From NCBI GenBank assembly GCA_947458455.1, contig CANGYJ010000001.1, forward strand, positions 496,001 to 560,000: a stretch of DNA of 64,000 nucleotides, in the 5' to 3' direction. A program made the position numbers and the translations under genes. Below, one piece after another: positions 44,146 to 53,353 of the stretch (position 1 is its first letter; every line of letters starts with the position of its first letter). The notes below the pieces were generated by a model. That model had not been told where the DNA came from and searched no databases. It saw nothing but the letters and a program-made list of their open reading frames with translations. Source of the stretch: Verrucomicrobiaceae bacterium. Its GTDB lineage: Bacteria > Verrucomicrobiota > Verrucomicrobiia > Verrucomicrobiales > Verrucomicrobiaceae.

Positions 44146-44593
44146 ATGCAACGCTTTCTGGTCTCCGCCCTCTGTCTCCTCTTTGCCTCGTTCACTTTTG
44201 CTGCGGATGAAAAAGGCTCGCCGGGCGAGGTGGCGAAGGCGTTCATGGACAGCTACATCTAGGACGCCAATCGCGCCGGGAAGTCCGATCCTGAGAAGCT
44301 CATCCAAAGCTCGTCGCACCTCACGGCGGCACTAAAAAAAGGCTCACGCGAAGGTTTTTCAGCAGGAACTCGTGGATGCCGATCCCATCCTGTGTGCGCA
44401 GGACTTTCCCGAAAAAGGTTTCAAGGTCTCGAAGGTGAAGATCGAGGGCGAAAAAGCCAAGGTCACCTACACCGCCCGCCAAGAAGGCTGGGACCCGCCG
44501 ATCAAGGCGGAGCTGGTTTTGATGAAGGGAACTTGGCTCATCGCCCACATCGGATCGCTTGGACCCCCGCCGGGCGATTTGGGTGGTCTATGA
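44146..44593 (+). pseudogene. Decayed small secreted-protein gene
   Basis: A frame starting at ATG 44146 encodes a clear signal peptide (MQRFLVSALCLLFASFTFA) and an ADEKGSPGEVAKAFMDSYI segment, then hits TAG at 44260-44262. The same frame continues to an A7 run (44334-44340), beyond which coding resumes in another frame through KGFKVSKVKIEGEKAKVTYT and ends at TGA 44591-44593. The two lesions break one ancestral gene of about 150 codons. The C-terminal part resembles lumazine-binding/NTF2-like periplasmic domains in style only. Sequencing error at A7 could explain the frameshift, but not the stop. Confidence 0.65.
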
Positions 44594-44633
44594 GCGTTGC
44601 AATTGCCCTTCACCCGGCCTCTACTCGCGGCCC

Positions 44634-45524
44634 ATGACCCAGATCGGCAAGCGTAACTCTCTCAAGGTGCTCTATAGCACGCCGCACGGCGTGTATCTCG
44701 ATGCGGGGGATCTCGGTGAGATCCTGCTGCCGAACCGCTACATCCCGCATGGCACGGATATCGACCAATCGCTGGATGTCTTCATCTACCGCGACTCCGA
44801 GGACCGGCTGGTGGCGACGACGGAGCACCCCTTGGCGATGGTGGGGGAATTTGCCACGCTGCAAGTGGTGAGCGTGAACCGGAACATCGGGGCCTTCCTG
44901 AACTGGGGCTTGGCGAAGGATCTGCTGCTGCCGTTTCGGGAGCAGGGCGAACAACGCGTGATGCCCGGCGAAAAGGTGGTCGTGTATGTGATGCTGGATG
45001 ATAAAACGGATCGCATCATCGCCACGACGCGACTGAACCGGCACCTGAGCAAGGAACGCCCGCCCTTTAAGCTGAAGCAGGAGGTGCGGCTGCTCATCGC
45101 CGCCCGTACGCCGCTGGGCTATAACGCGATCATCGAAGGCACGCATGTAGGGCTGCTTTACCATACGAATGTGGGCGCTCCGCTCCAGATGGGGCGGCAG
45201 GTGAAGGGCTATGTAATGATGATCCATCCCGGCGGGAAGATTGACCTGAGCCTCGACGCCTCCGGCTACCAGCGGGTGGCCTCGCTGACGGATAAAATCC
45301 TCGACGCCCTGAAACAGAGCGGCGGCCGACTGCCCTTCGATGACGACAGCTCACCGGAGCAAATCCGCGCCGCCTTCGAGGCAAGTAAGAAGGCCTTCAA
45401 GCAGGCCGTGGGGGCGCTTTATCGCCAGCGGCGCCTCGAATTCACGAACCCCGGCATCGCCCTGGTGAACCCCGGAGAAGCCAAGGCGGGCGATTGGAAG
45501 CCCGGCACTTCTCGACCCGCCTGA
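44634..45524 (+). CDS. CvfB-like S1 RNA-binding protein
   Basis: The 296-residue protein starts at [20 protein letters not shown] (44634). It has tandem S1-like OB folds: [20 protein letters not shown], then [20 protein letters not shown], then [22 protein letters not shown]-terminal winged-helix-like region ([20 protein letters not shown]) follows. This matches CvfB, an RNA-binding virulence/regulatory protein of Firmicutes found widely. The frame upstream of 44634 overlaps the decayed gene, so the later start is chosen. Confidence 0.87.
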   Translation: MTQIGKRNSLKVLYSTPHGVYLDAGDLGEILLPNRYIPHGTDIDQSLDVFIYRDSEDRLVATTEHPLAMVGEFATLQVVSVNRNIGAFLNWGLAKDLLLPFREQGEQRVMPGEKVVVYVMLDDKTDRIIATTRLNRHLSKERPPFKLKQEVRLLIAARTPLGYNAIIEGTHVGLLYHTNVGAPLQMGRQVKGYVMMIHPGGKIDLSLDASGYQRVASLTDKILDALKQSGGRLPFDDDSSPEQIRAAFEASKKAFKQAVGALYRQRRLEFTNPGIALVNPGEAKAGDWKPGTSRPA

Positions 45525-45570
45525 ACTTTTCGCGTCCAATCCGAACCCGCAGCCTCCTTTTTCCTGCTCC

Positions 45571-46821
45571 ATGAACCGCCGCCACTTTATCCAGTCCTCG
45601 CTCCTCGCCGCCATCTCCGCCTCAGCAGCAGAAGGAAAAACGCCTCGTGTGCTCCTCCGCTCGTCGTGGCAGACGGTGAACATCGGTGACATCGCCCACA
45701 CGCCCGGCGTGCTGGCGCTTCTCGAAAAGCATCTGCCTCATGCGGAGATCCGCCTGTGGCCCTCGAAGGTGGACAATGGCGTGGCCGAGATGCTTCAGGC
45801 GAGGTTTCCGAAGGTTCAAATCGTGCGTGGCGAGGCGGTGAAGAAGGCTTTTGAGGAATGTGACTTCCTCCTGCATGGCAGCGGCCCTTCGCTGGTGGCG
45901 CAAAACGATGTCGAAAAGTGGGCGAAGGTCACCGGCAAGCCTTACGGCATCTACGGCATCACCTTCAGCTCCCAAGGCTCCACCTCCACGAAGCCCGAAG
46001 CGGATGCCTCGCTCGCCAAAACGATCTCGATCCTCAGCGGGGCCAAATTTGCCTACTTCCGCGATTCCGCTTCGCTCGGGCTGGCGAAGCAAAAAGGCTG
46101 CCACTGCCCGCTGATGGACTTTGGTCCCGATGGAGCCTTCGCGGTCGATCTGGCGGATGATGCCAAGGCGGAAGCTTTCCTGAAGGCCAACGGCCTCGAA
46201 CATGGCAAATTTCTCTGCTGCATCCCGCGTCTTCGTTTCACGCCTTACTGGACCATCCCTGAAAAGAAGGCCAAGCCTGATCCCGTGAAGCAGGCCCGCA
46301 ACGATGCGATGCGAGACCACGATGGAAAGCCGCTGCTCGATGCCATCGTGAAGGTCATCGAAGGTACCGATTTGAAAATCCTCCTCTGCCCGGAGGACAA
46401 GACGCAGATGCTCGTGGGCAAAGAAATGCTCTACGACAAGCTGCCGGAGGCGGTGAAAAGCCGCGTCGTCTGGCGTGAGAGCTACTGGCTCACCGATGAG
46501 GCCATCAGCACCTACCGCCGCAGCGCGGGACTCTTTGGTCATGAGATGCACAGCCCCATCATGTGCATCGGCAATGGCATCCCCGCCATCGTCTGCCGCT
46601 GGGCGGAGCAGACCAGCAAAGGCCTCATGTGGCGCGACATCGGCCTCGGTGATTGGCTCTTCGATCTCGACAAGGATGACGAGCACGCCCGCGTAGCCGA
46701 TGCCGTGCTCGCCATGGCCAAAGATCCCGCTGGCTCGAAGGCCAAGGCCGCCAAGGCTCGTGACTTCGTGATGAACCGCTTTGCCACCAGCATGGGCGTG
46801 CTCGCTGGGCATTTGCGCTAG
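45571..46821 (+). CDS. Polysaccharide pyruvyl transferase-like protein with Tat-like signal
   Basis: The 416-residue protein starts [20 protein letters not shown], a Tat-like RR-x-F-I motif and hydrophobic core. The body resembles the polysaccharide pyruvyl transferase family: [45 protein letters not shown], and [20 protein letters not shown]. Such enzymes add ketal-linked pyruvate to sugars, normally in the cytoplasm, so an export signal is unusual. The active function is therefore uncertain. It is transcribed convergently with the Gfo/Idh gene. Confidence 0.8.
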   Translation: MNRRHFIQSSLLAAISASAAEGKTPRVLLRSSWQTVNIGDIAHTPGVLALLEKHLPHAEIRLWPSKVDNGVAEMLQARFPKVQIVRGEAVKKAFEECDFLLHGSGPSLVAQNDVEKWAKVTGKPYGIYGITFSSQGSTSTKPEADASLAKTISILSGAKFAYFRDSASLGLAKQKGCHCPLMDFGPDGAFAVDLADDAKAEAFLKANGLEHGKFLCCIPRLRFTPYWTIPEKKAKPDPVKQARNDAMRDHDGKPLLDAIVKVIEGTDLKILLCPEDKTQMLVGKEMLYDKLPEAVKSRVVWRESYWLTDEAISTYRRSAGLFGHEMHSPIMCIGNGIPAIVCRWAEQTSKGLMWRDIGLGDWLFDLDKDDEHARVADAVLAMAKDPAGSKAKAAKARDFVMNRFATSMGVLAGHLR

Positions 46822-47005
46822 ACCCTTCGGGATCGAAACAGCGAAGCAAAGTAGGCCTCTCGCTCCGCGAGAGGCACATGGCGCATCGCGAGCTCAACGG
46901 TCCTCCAACGACTGACACGCTGGGAGAAAGCGCCAGCGCTCTGCTCCTCTTGCGGAGCAAGATGGCTACCGTGCTGACGCCATTCTCGCGGCTGAGCGGC
47001 GTGAC
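46822..47005. repeat. Intergenic repeat-like element with two hairpins
   Basis: It contains the perfect hairpin CCTCTCGCTCCGCGAGAGG (46856-46874) and TGCTCC/GGAGCA (46942-46959), plus AGCGCCAGCGCT nearby. Its sequence is unlike the flanking coding DNA. It lies between converging genes, and no coding content is recognised. Confidence 0.5.
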
Positions 47006-48013
47006 TCAACTCCAGATGCCCGAGGCCCGCAGCAGTGTCTCATGCACGGCGATGTCATGCGCCGCATCCCAGGCGAGCTTTTTCTCGCCACGGACAATCT
47101 TGGCGAGGTCGATGAATTCGCGGTCGTAGCGGCCTTTCGGCACCTCGAGTTGGAAGGTTTGCGTGCCCTTCTTGTAGCTACCAAGGGCTTGGGTGAGGGA
47201 AAGGATCACGCGACCACTTTCGAGCGGGACGATCTCCAACGTGCCCTCGGTGCCGGTCACATTGAAACGACGACGCGGGCCGCCGAAAGGATCGGCGTGA
47301 TTGCAGCGGATGATGGCCGTGGCCTTGGCGTATTGCAGGACGGCCATCTGGTTGTCCTTCACGCCATCACTTCCCGCAGGCGTGGAGAAGCCAGAGACGG
47401 CGACGGGCTTGCCGAGAATGGTCAGCACCGCGTCGATCACATGGCCGCCAAGCTCAAACAAGCCACCCCCCTCCAATTGGCCGATTTTTTGGCGGGTACC
47501 AGGATCAGCCAGCTTGCCCATGGCGGCATCGATCTCCGTGATCTCACCGAGCCAGCCATCACGCACGGCCTGGAAGAGCAGCTCAAAGGCCGGGTTGTAG
47601 CGCAGCATGTAGCCCATCTGCACGGTGAGGCCTTTTTGCTCTGCCGCGAGGCGCATGGCTTTAAATTCCGCATGCTGCAAAGCGCCCGGTTTATCGAGAT
47701 GCACATGCTTTCCAGCCTCGATGCAGCGCTGCGCCATCTCACACGAGGCCTCGATGGTGGTCTCGACGGCCACCGCTTTTAAATCAGGCACAGCGAACAG
47801 TTCCTCAACCGTCATCGACTTCACGCCCTCATAGCCTTTCGGCCCGGTGACGCCCACCACCTCCCACAGCTCAGTCAGCGAGCGTATCGCCTCCATCTTG
47901 CCACCCGCGTGGGCATGCTCCGTGCCGATCTGGCCAATGCGAAGGCGATCCGAGGCGGCGTTGGCAAAAGCCGCCGAGGCACTGGCGGCAGCAAGGAAGG
48001 TTCGGCGTGTCAT
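47006..48013 (-). CDS. Gfo/Idh/MocA-family oxidoreductase (Tat-like signal)
   Basis: The 335-residue protein starts MTRRTFLAAASASAAFANAA, a Tat-like export signal. The Rossmann region has [15 protein letters not shown], and the family lysine is in HVHLDKPGA, in place of the usual EKP. C-terminal blocks include GGGLFELGGHVIDAVLTILG and GTEGTLEIVPLESG. Members oxidise or epimerise sugars with NAD(P). The Tat signal suggests a periplasmic sugar enzyme, common in PVC bacteria. It is divergent from none and converges with the pyruvyl transferase-like gene. Confidence 0.88.
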   Translation of the reverse strand: MTRRTFLAAASASAAFANAASDRLRIGQIGTEHAHAGGKMEAIRSLTELWEVVGVTGPKGYEGVKSMTVEELFAVPDLKAVAVETTIEASCEMAQRCIEAGKHVHLDKPGALQHAEFKAMRLAAEQKGLTVQMGYMLRYNPAFELLFQAVRDGWLGEITEIDAAMGKLADPGTRQKIGQLEGGGLFELGGHVIDAVLTILGKPVAVSGFSTPAGSDGVKDNQMAVLQYAKATAIIRCNHADPFGGPRRRFNVTGTEGTLEIVPLESGRVILSLTQALGSYKKGTQTFQLEVPKGRYDREFIDLAKIVRGEKKLAWDAAHDIAVHETLLRASGIWS

Positions 48014-48029
48014 ATCATCTCACAGTAGA

Positions 48030-48239
48030 TCATTGACCCGTGAGGGACCGATAGGCCATCCAGGGGATCTGCACGGGCAGCGTCACCAGATCGAGCAGCG
48101 CCGCCCCGCCGAGGCCGCCGGTGGGTGGCATTTCATTGGGATCAGAACTCGCGTTTTTCTCCATGGCCCGCATGCTGAAGCAACTGCTAAGGCAAAGGCA
48201 TCCAAGGAAGGCGGCGAAGGAACGAAGGTAAATTTTCAT
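48030..48239 (-). CDS. Small lipoprotein of unknown function
   Basis: The 69-residue protein begins MKIYLRSFAAFLGCLCLSSC, a signal peptide with a lipobox. A short mature part follows (FSMRAMEKNASSDPNEMPPT and GGLGGAALLDLVTLPVQIPW). The start at 48239 was chosen over an upstream frame that overlaps uvrB. It lies between uvrB and the Gfo/Idh gene on the same strand. No family is recognised. Confidence 0.7.
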   Translation of the reverse strand: MKIYLRSFAAFLGCLCLSSCFSMRAMEKNASSDPNEMPPTGGLGGAALLDLVTLPVQIPWMAYRSLTGQ

Positions 48240-48303
48240 AGCGGCGGCGATGTTGAGCCATCTCGCGGCTTTTTGCCACAGCCAATCCACAGAGGGAGCT
48301 TTT

Positions 48304-50487
48304 TCAGCGCTTTTTACGGCCACCGCCGCGCTTCGGTTTGTCATACCGAACCTCTTGGCGAGGCGGCAGATCGCCGGTGGTGCCTTCGACGCGCTTTTTG
48401 AGCTCGCGGATCTGATCACGCAGCAGGGCGGCGCGTTCGTATTCGAGCTTCATAGCGGCCTCGGCCATTTCTTGTTCCAGTTCGCGGATGGTTTCGGTGA
48501 CGGCGAAATCGCCGCCGCCTTCGCGGACGATGCTTTCTTCGACTTCGCGGGCTTTGCCGAGGATATGAAGGCTTTCCTGCACCGCACGACGGACGGTCTG
48601 CGGGGTGATGCCGTGCTTCTCGTTGTGATCGAGCTGCACCTGGCGGCGGTGGGCGCTGATGTTGATGAGGGCCTGGATGCTCTGCGTTTGAATATCCGCA
48701 AAGAGCACCACTTCACCGGCCACATGACGGGCGGCACGACCGGAGGTTTGAATGAGGGAGGTCTCGCTGCGGAGGAAGCCTTCTTTATCGGCATCGAGGA
48801 TGCAGACGAGGCTCACCTCGGGCAGATCGAGGCCTTCGCGGAGGAGATTGATGCCGATAAGCACATCGCAATCGCCCGCTCGCAGGCTGCGGAGGATTTC
48901 GACACGCTCAATGGCATCGATATCGCTGTGCAGGTAGCGGACTTTGAAGTTCAGATTCCGCAGGTAGTCCGTGAGATCTTCGGCGGTGCGTTTGGTGAGC
49001 GTGGTGACGAGCACGCGCTCGCCTTTTTCAATGCGCTGGCGGCACAGCTCCATGGTTTCATCGATCTGGCCATTCAGCGGCTTGATGGTGATGATGGGAT
49101 CGAGCAGGCCGGTGGGGCGGATGATCTGCTCGACGACGAGGGCGCGGCCCTTGGTGGTCACATCAAAGGATTCGAGGCTTTGAGCGTTGCCGCTGACGCG
49201 GATGGATTTCCCCGGCAAAGCGGCGGGGATGCCTTCATCACGCTTTTTGTTCGGGATGTAGCCCGTGTTACCCACGACGCTGTTTTCCATCTCAAAGCGG
49301 GCGGGCGTGGCGCTGACGTAAACGAGCTGGCCCACCTTGCCCATGAACTCCTCAAAGCGCAGCGGGCGGTTGTCGAGAGCGCTGGGCAACCGAAAGCCAT
49401 GATCCACGAGCACGGTTTTGCGGGATTTATCCCCTTCATACATGCCGCCGATCTGTGGGATGGTGGCGTGGCTTTCATCGACGAAGACGACGGGCGGCTC
49501 CGGGAAGAAATCGAGCAGCGTGCCGGGTGTGGCACCTGGCTCGCGACCGGTGAGATGGCGGCTGTAGTTCTCGATGCCCTGGCAGAAGCCCATCTCCTGC
49601 ATCATCTCGATGTCATACTGCGTGCGCATCTTGATTCGCTGGGCTTCGAGCAGTTTCCCTTCCTTCTCAAACCACGCCACGCGCGCCTCCATCTCCTCGC
49701 GGATTTTGACGATGGCCTTGCGCAGTTTATCGCCCGGCGTGACGAACTGCTTCGCGGGAAACAGCGTGTAGCTGGGCATCTTGAGCGTCACCGTGCCGGT
49801 GAGCACGTCCACGGCGCTGATGCGCTCAATCTCATCGCCGAAGAACTCGATGCGGATGGCTTCGTTTTCGAGATAAGCGGGCACCACCTCGATCACATCG
49901 CCCCGGGCGCGGAATTTTCCCCGCTGGAGCTGGTAGTCATTCCGCTCGTAGAGCATGTCCACGAGCTTGGTGAGCAGTTCCTCACGCGACATCTGCTTCC
50001 CGGTGTGCAGCGGCACCATCATGCCCTCGTAATCCTCCGGCGAACCGAGGCCATAAATGCAGCTCACACTGGCGACGACGATGGTATCCTTTCGCGTGAG
50101 CAGAGTGCCCATGCTGGAAAGGCGGAGACGCTCGATCTCATCATTCACCGCCGAATCTTTTTCAATGTAGGTATCCGTGCGGGCGATGTAGGCCTCCGGC
50201 TGGTAGTAGTCGAAGTAACTCACGAAATACTCGACCGCATTGTTGGGGAAGAAGTTCTTAAACTCCGAGTAGAGCTGCGCAGCGAGCGTCTTGTTGTGCG
50301 AAAAGACCAGCGAAGGCTTCCCGATTTGCTCGATGACATTCGCCATGGTGAAGGTCTTGCCGCTGCCTGTGACGCCGAGCAGCGTCTGATGCCGGTTCCC
50401 TGCCCTGACGGACTTCACCAGCTTGGCGATGGCCTGCGCCTGATCGCCACGCGGATGAAATTCGGGATTGAGCTGGAAGACGGACAT
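48304..50487 (-). CDS. uvrB: UvrABC excinuclease subunit B
   Basis: The 727-residue protein starts at MSVFQLNPEFHPRGDQAQAI (50487); an upstream ATG at 50508 is in frame but lacks the GAGA-type spacing. It is the DNA-damage recognition helicase of nucleotide excision repair. Walker A is GVTGSGKTFTMAN; the beta-hairpin region is YFVSYFDYYQPEAYI; helicase motifs include VFVDESHATIPQIGGMYEGD and GINLLREGLDLPEVSLVCIL. The C-terminal UVR motif is LEQEMAEAAMKLEYERAALL. Length is slightly above the usual 660-680. Confidence 0.97.
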   Translation of the reverse strand: MSVFQLNPEFHPRGDQAQAIAKLVKSVRAGNRHQTLLGVTGSGKTFTMANVIEQIGKPSLVFSHNKTLAAQLYSEFKNFFPNNAVEYFVSYFDYYQPEAYIARTDTYIEKDSAVNDEIERLRLSSMGTLLTRKDTIVVASVSCIYGLGSPEDYEGMMVPLHTGKQMSREELLTKLVDMLYERNDYQLQRGKFRARGDVIEVVPAYLENEAIRIEFFGDEIERISAVDVLTGTVTLKMPSYTLFPAKQFVTPGDKLRKAIVKIREEMEARVAWFEKEGKLLEAQRIKMRTQYDIEMMQEMGFCQGIENYSRHLTGREPGATPGTLLDFFPEPPVVFVDESHATIPQIGGMYEGDKSRKTVLVDHGFRLPSALDNRPLRFEEFMGKVGQLVYVSATPARFEMENSVVGNTGYIPNKKRDEGIPAALPGKSIRVSGNAQSLESFDVTTKGRALVVEQIIRPTGLLDPIITIKPLNGQIDETMELCRQRIEKGERVLVTTLTKRTAEDLTDYLRNLNFKVRYLHSDIDAIERVEILRSLRAGDCDVLIGINLLREGLDLPEVSLVCILDADKEGFLRSETSLIQTSGRAARHVAGEVVLFADIQTQSIQALINISAHRRQVQLDHNEKHGITPQTVRRAVQESLHILGKAREVEESIVREGGGDFAVTETIRELEQEMAEAAMKLEYERAALLRDQIRELKKRVEGTTGDLPPRQEVRYDKPKRGGGRKKR

Positions 50488-50594
50488 ATTCTCTCGCTTC
50501 GCCGTCATGGCTTCGCTGTCAAGGGATGGTCGTGGCGCTCCGCGTGATGTGAGTGAAAGGAATCCGCCCTGCGCTTCGATTTGCTTCGCCCCTC

Positions 50595-52106
50595 ATGTTT
50601 CGTCCCCTTTGCCTTCTCGCCTTCGTTTGCTCCAGCCTGCCAGCTTTCAGTCAGGTGGAGGCAGACTATTATAAGATCACCACCTTTGAGACGCCGAAGG
50701 AAACCGCCCTCGAAGTCGGCTCCATCGACCTGCTGCCAGATGGCAAACTGGCTCTTGGCACCCGCCGGGGTGAGATCTGGATCGTCAGCGGTGCTGGCAG
50801 CAGTGAGCCCTCCGCGGTGAGCTACCAGCTTTTTGCCAGCGGCCTGCACGAGGTGCTCGGCCTAGCCTACAATCCGAAGGACAAAAACCTCTATGCGACG
50901 ACCCGATACGAGATCACCCGGCTGAAGGACACCGATCAAGATGGCCGGGCGGATGAGTTTGAGAATGTGAACGACGGCTGGGGCGTCTCCGGCGATTACC
51001 ACGAGTATGCCATCGGCAGCCGCTTTGACCCCAAAGGCGACCTCTGGGTGACGCTATGCCTGACAGGTTCGTTCAGCAGCCAGGTGCCGTTTCGCGGCTG
51101 GGCGCTGCGCATCACGCCGGAGGGAAAAATGATCCCCACCTGCTCCGGCATCCGCAGCCCCGGCGGTGTGGGCTTTGATGCCGATGGCGAGGCCTACTAC
51201 TGCGACAACCAAGGCCCCTGGCATGGCTCCTGCACCCTCCAGCATCTCGTGCCCGGCAGCTTCCAAGGTCATCCCGGCGGCAATATCTGGTATGATCAGG
51301 CACCGAACATGGGACCGCGCCCTGTCGATCCCATCCCCGAGGCCTTTCAAGGGGACCGCGGCCGCAAAGAAGCCCGTCCCGGTGGTGATCCCGGCCGCAT
51401 GGTGAAGGAACGTGAGCGCATCAAAGAGCTGCTGCCGCCCGCTGTGTATCTCGTGCATGGCAAAATCGGCAATTCCGCCTCGGCGATCATTTGCGACACC
51501 AGCGGCGGCAAGTTCGGTCCCTTCGCGAAACAGCTTTTCGTGGCCGATCAGAGCCACAGCAACCTCAGCCGCGTGTTCTTGGAAACAGTCAACGGCATCA
51601 AGCAAGGCGTCGTCTTTCCCTTCCGCAGCGGTTTCACCAGCGGTCTCATCGGCGGTCGCATGGATGAGGAAGGTCGCGTCTTCACCGGCGGCAGTGATCG
51701 CGGCTGGGGGGCTCGTGGCGGCAAGCCCTTCTGCTTTGAAAAGTGCGAATGGACCGGCAAAACGCCCTTCGAAGTACATGAGATGCGGGCGAAGCCGGAT
51801 GGCTTTGAGCTGACCTTCACCCAGCCCGTCAATCCCGCGACCGCCGCCGATGTGAAGAGCTACTCGATGCGCGAGTTCACCTATGCCTACCGCGAGCAAT
51901 ACGGCGGCGATGAGATCGACGAGATCCTGCCGAAGATCACCGCGGCCAAAGTCGCTGCCGATGGTAAGTCCGTTCACCTCACCATCTCGCCACTGACGAA
52001 AGGCCACATCCACGAGCTGCACCTCGACGGCGTGAAAAACACCGAAGGCCAGTCGCTGCTGCATGCCGTGGGCTATTACACGCTCAACGAGATCCCGGCG
52101 AAGTAA
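50595..52106 (+). CDS. Secreted beta-propeller (sorbosone dehydrogenase/PQQ-like) protein
   Basis: The 503-residue protein starts at MFRPLCLLAFVCSSLPAFSQ (50595), a signal peptide. It folds as a propeller with YKITTFETPKETALEVGSID, YEITRLKDTDQDGRADEFEN, FDPKGDLWVTLCLTGSF, SPGGVGFDADGEAYYCDNQG and NLSRVFLETVNGIKQGVVFP. This resembles the dehydrogenase module of the giant fusion at 17641 but has no heme motif. A C-terminal segment (VTFTQPVNPATAADVKSYSM-like) resembles an Ig-type domain. It is probably a periplasmic sugar-oxidising or binding protein. Confidence 0.8.
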   Translation: MFRPLCLLAFVCSSLPAFSQVEADYYKITTFETPKETALEVGSIDLLPDGKLALGTRRGEIWIVSGAGSSEPSAVSYQLFASGLHEVLGLAYNPKDKNLYATTRYEITRLKDTDQDGRADEFENVNDGWGVSGDYHEYAIGSRFDPKGDLWVTLCLTGSFSSQVPFRGWALRITPEGKMIPTCSGIRSPGGVGFDADGEAYYCDNQGPWHGSCTLQHLVPGSFQGHPGGNIWYDQAPNMGPRPVDPIPEAFQGDRGRKEARPGGDPGRMVKERERIKELLPPAVYLVHGKIGNSASAIICDTSGGKFGPFAKQLFVADQSHSNLSRVFLETVNGIKQGVVFPFRSGFTSGLIGGRMDEEGRVFTGGSDRGWGARGGKPFCFEKCEWTGKTPFEVHEMRAKPDGFELTFTQPVNPATAADVKSYSMREFTYAYREQYGGDEIDEILPKITAAKVAADGKSVHLTISPLTKGHIHELHLDGVKNTEGQSLLHAVGYYTLNEIPAK

Positions 52107-52110
52107 CGAC

Positions 52111-52809
52111 TCACTCCGTCGGCCACTCTTCGAGCAAAGAATAGCCGATGCCGCGATGCGTCACGATGGGATCAATGCCGCCCTTCACGGCACGCATGCG
52201 GGCGCGAAGCGTCTTCACATGCGTGTCGATCGTGCGCTCCATGCTCGCATCCGGCTCCTCGCTGCTCGCTTCCATCAGTTGCTCCCGCGTGAAGACGCGA
52301 CCGGGATGCGAGGCAAAGGCCTTCAGCATACGAAACTCATAACGCGAGAGCACCAGCGCCGTGCCGAAGTAAACCGCCTGGCAGCGGATGTCGTCGATCA
52401 CCAGCGGCAGCACCGCGCCCGCCTTCCCCGGCGGCAGCGGCATCGTCGAAACACGCCGCAGGATGGCCCGCACGCGGGCGGCCAGCTCGCGAGGGCTGAA
52501 AGGCTTCACCACATAGTCATCGCCGCCGATTTCGAGGCCGACGACCCGGTCCACCTCCGAGGAACGAGCCGTCAGGAAGAGGATCGGCAGTGTTTTGGTA
52601 AGACGGAGCGTTTTGCACACCTCAAAGCCGCTCATGTCCGGTAGCCCCACATCGAGGATGATGAGCTGAAACTCCTGCTGCGAGGCCATTTCGAGCGCCT
52701 CACGGCCCGTGGTCACGGCCGTGACGGCAAAACCATCCGTCTCCAGCGCATACACGATGTTTTCAGCGATGGACGGCTCGTCTTCGACGATGAGGATTTT
52801 GGGAGACAT
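52111..52809 (-). CDS. CreB-like OmpR/PhoB-family response regulator
   Basis: The 232-residue protein starts at MSPKILIVEDEPSIAENIVY (52809). The receiver has phospho-Asp53 in LIILDVGLPDMSGFE, the Thr in LFLTARSSEVDR, and Lys in VVKPFSPREL. The winged helix has LSRYEFRMLKAFASHPGRVF, TREQLMEASSEEP and THVKTLRARMRAVKGGIDPI. The LFLTARSSEVDRVVGLEIG stretch and the RIGDTH-type recognition helix are especially like E. coli CreB. The cognate CreC kinase is not in the window; a CreD-like gene is upstream, separated by hicBA. Confidence 0.85.
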   Translation of the reverse strand: MSPKILIVEDEPSIAENIVYALETDGFAVTAVTTGREALEMASQQEFQLIILDVGLPDMSGFEVCKTLRLTKTLPILFLTARSSEVDRVVGLEIGGDDYVVKPFSPRELAARVRAILRRVSTMPLPPGKAGAVLPLVIDDIRCQAVYFGTALVLSRYEFRMLKAFASHPGRVFTREQLMEASSEEPDASMERTIDTHVKTLRARMRAVKGGIDPIVTHRGIGYSLLEEWPTE

Positions 52810-52840
52810 GGCGGGGGTGAATGACAAACGCGTTCAGAGA

Positions 52841-53056
52841 TCACAGAACATCGAGCAATTGCTCGATGGATACACCGGCCTGACGCAGAATGCTTTTCAG
52901 AGTTCCGATGCGCACCGGCGAATGAAAAGGGACGGTAACATGGCGCCCAGAACTTGAGAGTTGCACATGGCTGCCTGTTTGACGTTGAACCACGAAGCCC
53001 AGCCGAGACAAAGCTGTGATGACCTCCCGGCCATCCAGATCTCTCGGGAATTTCAT
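52841..53056 (-). CDS. hicA: HicA-like toxin (mRNA interferase)
   Basis: The 71-residue protein has the HicA signature: GREVITALSRLGFVVQRQTG, the catalytic His in GSHVQLSS, and VTVPFHSPVRIGTLKSILRQ. It would cleave mRNA when its antitoxin is lost. Its start overlaps the stop of hicB by 4 bp (ATGA-type), so the two are translationally coupled. Confidence 0.9.
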   Translation of the reverse strand: MKFPRDLDGREVITALSRLGFVVQRQTGSHVQLSSSGRHVTVPFHSPVRIGTLKSILRQAGVSIEQLLDVL

Positions 53057-53283
53057 GCAGCCTGCAGGGCCATTTCGCCCGTGAATTTCAGCGTGATGCG
53101 TCGCGGACGGGCCTGCTCGCCAAAATGGCAGAGCACAGCATCCGTGATATTGGCCTCAAGCTCGGAAAGCGTGCCGCCATTCGTGGTGATCCCACCACCG
53201 GCGGGATCATCCCACGAGGCATAATAGCCCTCGCCGTCTTCTTCCTCGGCGACCACGAAGGTGATTTTTTCGAGTGTTGTCAT
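53053..53283 (-). CDS. hicB: HicB-like antitoxin
   Basis: The 76-residue protein has the HicB partial RNase-H-like fold: ITFVVAEEEDGEGYYASWDD, then GGGITTNGGTLSELEANITD. It should neutralise the HicA toxin encoded directly downstream. The usual C-terminal DNA-binding domain is missing, so self-repression may need another factor. hicB-first order differs from the E. coli hicAB order. Confidence 0.85.
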   Translation of the reverse strand: MTTLEKITFVVAEEEDGEGYYASWDDPAGGGITTNGGTLSELEANITDAVLCHFGEQARPRRITLKFTGEMALQAA

Positions 53284-53353
53284 GTGAACATTCTAAAAGC
53301 TCGTCACGGCGCTGCCAAGGAAGAATCTCGACGGAGGAAGAAATGACGAAGGG

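Noticed and set aside
48250-50547. Plus-strand open frame of about 765 codons
   Set aside because: It is antisense to uvrB with no domain match.
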